Shown in pieces: positions 32,088-34,008 of a DNA stretch of 34,008 bases. Position 1 is the stretch's first letter. Each line of letters begins with the position of its first letter. Made by a program: the position numbers and the translations under genes. Under the pieces are notes generated by a model that searched no databases, was not told the origin of the DNA, and worked only from the letters and a program-made list of their open reading frames with translations. The stretch is from Acidovorax sp. GW101-3H11 (lineage in GTDB: Bacteria > Pseudomonadota > Gammaproteobacteria > Burkholderiales > Burkholderiaceae_C): assembly GCF_001633105.1 (NCBI RefSeq), contig NZ_LUKZ01000030.1:1-34008 (forward strand), read 5' to 3'.

Positions 32088-33806
32088 ATGACAAACGAAG
32101 AAATCCTCGCCCAATATGGCCCCCGCGAATCCATGGAATACGACGTGGTGGTCGTTGGCGGTGGCCCTGGCGGCTTGGCCACAGCCATCCGCCTGAAGCA
32201 ATTGGCGGCCGAAAAAGGCCAGGATGTCTCGGTCGTGGTGCTCGAAAAAGGCTCCGAGCCCGGCGCGCACATCCTCTCCGGCGCCATCATGGACCCCAAG
32301 GCGCTCACCGAGCTGATTCCCGACTGGAAAAAGCGCGGTGCCCCGCTCAACCAGCCCGTCACCGACGACGCCTACATCTTCCTGTCGGAAAAATCGGGCG
32401 TCCGCGTGCCCAACATGTTCCTGCCGCCGTTTGCGCAGAACCATGGCAACTACATCATCAGCCTGGGCAACCTGACCAAGTGGCTGGGCGAACAGGCCGA
32501 AGCCCTGGGCGTGGAAATTTTCCCCGGGTTCACCGCCGCCGAGGTGCTCTACACAGACGGCTCCGAAAATGGAGGCGTACCTGCGGTACGGGGCGTGGCC
32601 ACCGGCAACATGGGCATCGGCAAAGAGGGCGAGCCCACCGAGAACTTCCAGCTGGGCATGGAACTGCTGGGCAAGTACACCGTGTTTGCCGAAGGCGCGC
32701 GCGGCCACCTGGGCAAGCAGCTGATTGCCAAGTACCACCTCGACAAGGACCGCGACCCCCAAAGTTTCGGCATCGGCATCAAAGAGCTGTGGGAGATCGA
32801 CCCCAAGAAGCACCAGCCCGGCTTTGTGATGCACACCGCGGGCTGGCCCATGGAGAACGACACCTACGGCGGCGCCTTCCTGTACCACCTGGAGGGCAAC
32901 AAGGTGGCCGTGGGCTTCGTCACCGGCCTGGGCTATGCCAACCCCTACCTGAGCCCGTTCGAAGAGTTCCAGCGCTGGAAGACGCACCCGAACGTCCGCT
33001 ACTACTTCGAGAACGAGAAGGGCGAGATCACCGCCAAGCGCCTGTCGTATGGCGCGCGTGCCATCAACGCCAGCGGCATCAACGCCCTGCCCAAGACGGT
33101 GTTCCCGGGCGGCGCACTGGTGGGCTGCAACGCGGGCTACCTGAACGTGGGCCGCATCAAGGGCAGCCACGCCGCCATCAAGACCGGCATGCTGGCGGCA
33201 GAAGCCGCCTACGACGCCGTGGTGGCGGGCCGCCAGCACGACGAACTGACCGCCTACCCCGAAGCCTTCGAGGCAAGCTGGCTCTACACCGAGCTGAACA
33301 AGGACCGCAACTTCAAGAACTGGTTCAAGTACGGCCTGACCACGGCCACGCTGATGAACGGTTTCGAGCAGTTCGTGCTGCGCGGCCACATCCCCTGGAC
33401 GCTGCACCGCGACAAGCCCGACCACGCCTACCTGAAGCCCGCAGCCGAGTGCAAGCCCATCGTCTACCCCAAGCCCGATGGCAAGCTCACGTTCGACCGC
33501 CTCTCCAGCGTGTTCATCAGCAACACCAACCACGAAGAGAACCAGCCCGCCCACCTCACGCTCAAGGACGCGAGCGTGCCGGTCAACATCAACCTGACCA
33601 AATACGCAGGCCCCGAAGCCCGCTACTGCCCCGCCGGTGTGTACGAGTTCGTGGCCGACGAAGCCAAGGGCGGCAACGCCCAGCGCCTGCAGATCAACGC
33701 GCAGAACTGCGTGCACTGCAAGACCTGCGACATCAAGGACCCCACGCAGAACATCGTGTGGGTCACACCCGAAGGCGGCGGTGGCCCGAACTACTCGGGC
33801 ATGTAA
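32088..33806 (+). CDS. Electron transfer flavoprotein:ubiquinone oxidoreductase
   Basis: This 572-residue membrane-associated enzyme passes electrons from ETF to ubiquinone during fatty-acid and amino-acid oxidation. An FAD-binding DVVVVGGGPGGLATAIRL lies at about 19-36, LEKGSEPGAHILSGAIMDPK follows, and the [4Fe-4S] cluster cysteines are Cys514 (CPAGVYEF), Cys541, Cys544 and Cys547 (CVHCKTCD). Length is normal for ETF-QO. ATG 32088 (MTNEEILAQYG) is chosen; the longer frame from 31989 would overlap the promoter. A terminator follows. Confidence 0.95.
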   Translation: MTNEEILAQYGPRESMEYDVVVVGGGPGGLATAIRLKQLAAEKGQDVSVVVLEKGSEPGAHILSGAIMDPKALTELIPDWKKRGAPLNQPVTDDAYIFLSEKSGVRVPNMFLPPFAQNHGNYIISLGNLTKWLGEQAEALGVEIFPGFTAAEVLYTDGSENGGVPAVRGVATGNMGIGKEGEPTENFQLGMELLGKYTVFAEGARGHLGKQLIAKYHLDKDRDPQSFGIGIKELWEIDPKKHQPGFVMHTAGWPMENDTYGGAFLYHLEGNKVAVGFVTGLGYANPYLSPFEEFQRWKTHPNVRYYFENEKGEITAKRLSYGARAINASGINALPKTVFPGGALVGCNAGYLNVGRIKGSHAAIKTGMLAAEAAYDAVVAGRQHDELTAYPEAFEASWLYTELNKDRNFKNWFKYGLTTATLMNGFEQFVLRGHIPWTLHRDKPDHAYLKPAAECKPIVYPKPDGKLTFDRLSSVFISNTNHEENQPAHLTLKDASVPVNINLTKYAGPEARYCPAGVYEFVADEAKGGNAQRLQINAQNCVHCKTCDIKDPTQNIVWVTPEGGGGPNYSGM

Positions 33807-33833
33807 TCAAAATTGATAGCAAACAATGCTTAA

Positions 33834-33859
33834 GGGGCCCGCGCAGGGCCCCTTTTTTT
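33834..33859 (+). terminator. Intrinsic terminator of the ETF:ubiquinone oxidoreductase gene
   Basis: GGGGCCC (33834-33840) and GGGCCCC (33846-33852) form a 7-bp GC stem with a GCGCA loop, followed by seven T residues, 28 bases after the stop codon. Confidence 0.88.
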
Positions 33860-33910
33860 AGGCTCTCTTCCGTTTCGGGTGGAAAGCCACATTCCCCACC
33901 ATAGCCATGG

Positions 33911-34008
33911 TCAGGCCCTTGCTTTTTGCAAAGGACTGCCCGGCAGGTGAGTGAGCTTTCCAGCGATCAGGAACGCCATGGCGATGAAGTGGTCGGTGGT
34001 GCCATAGC
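33911..34008 (-). CDS. Unidentified protein, C-terminal end (enters from the right edge)
   Basis: An open frame enters from the right edge and stops at TGA (33913-33911). It encodes 31 residues including YGTTDHFIAMAFLIAGKLTH and LPGSPLQKARA. Third codon positions are mostly G or C, as in neighbouring genes, which supports this frame over the two others. The AMAFLIAG stretch could be the end of a hydrophobic helix. I do not recognise the family. Confidence 0.45.
   Translation of the reverse strand, partial: YGTTDHFIAMAFLIAGKLTHLPGSPLQKARA

Noticed and set aside
31773..33716. Minus-strand open frame of about 650 codons opposite the ETF:ubiquinone oxidoreductase gene
   Set aside because: It overlaps both that gene and the SDR start, shows no domain, and arises from GC-biased codon use.

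Overview
The window looks like a chromosome segment of a beta-proteobacterium of the family Comamonadaceae, probably Acidovorax or a close relative (inference). The reasons are GC-rich core genes, several Bug-type solute-binding proteins, DUF4148 proteins, a PAS-LuxR regulator divergent from scoAB, and the short intergenic repeats. The left third (1 to about 13.56 kb) is a mobile, defence-rich accessory region with visibly more AT-rich stretches. The right two thirds are ordinary metabolic chromosome.

Accessory region: a tyrosine recombinase enters from the left edge (1-168, minus strand, N-terminus only), divergent from a KfrA-type coiled-coil DNA-binding protein (259-1266). Next comes a minus-strand five-gene operon read from 7148 to 1362. 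It encodes a cyclase with two class III cyclase-like domains (PycC-like), an E2/ubiquitin-conjugating-like protein with a Cys-rich tail, a small membrane protein of the PycTM type, a PhoD-like metallophosphoesterase, and a cyclic-nucleotide-binding-domain/TIR protein (PycTIR-like). I read it as an extended Pycsar anti-phage system: the cyclase makes a cyclic pyrimidine mononucleotide on infection, and the membrane and TIR effectors respond. The E2-like and PhoD-like genes are the unusual parts. A divergent WYL-domain regulator of the CapW/BrxR type (7246-8118) faces the operon. A near-consensus sigma-70 promoter lies between them, bracketed by an 11-bp inverted repeat. After the regulator there is a remnant of a second kfrA 3' end (8185-8352), so the cassette is flanked by diverged direct repeats of kfrA. 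Then comes an HNH-nuclease protein (8362-9909).

Mobile-element junction: a complete IS3-family element (10263-11583) abuts a Tn3-family transposase that has lost its C-terminal third (11584-13421). The outer terminal repeat of that transposon ends at 13560. Both outer flanks carry N-terminal fragments of broken genes: a GAF/diguanylate-cyclase-like gene on the left and a possible HD-GYP-type gene on the right. The latter's former promoter region has a perfect FNR-type box. The IS has no matching target duplication, which suggests an IS-mediated deletion.

Core region: two tandem DUF4148 secreted proteins; scoAB (succinyl-CoA:3-oxoacid CoA-transferase) with a divergent PAS-LuxR regulator; a carboxymuconolactone-decarboxylase-family protein; katG; a LysR regulator divergent from an Old Yellow Enzyme. 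A minus-strand catabolic cluster (29.0 to 22.1 kb) holds three Bug solute-binding proteins, an RraA/HMG-aldolase-like protein, a D-2-hydroxyacid dehydrogenase, a TIM-barrel amidohydrolase and an SMP-30 lactonase, with a divergent IclR regulator. It probably imports and breaks down a carboxylated or lactone-forming substrate. The right end has an AhpD-like protein, a thioesterase-SDR pair, and ETF:ubiquinone oxidoreductase, with a possible TetR-type operator between the last two units.
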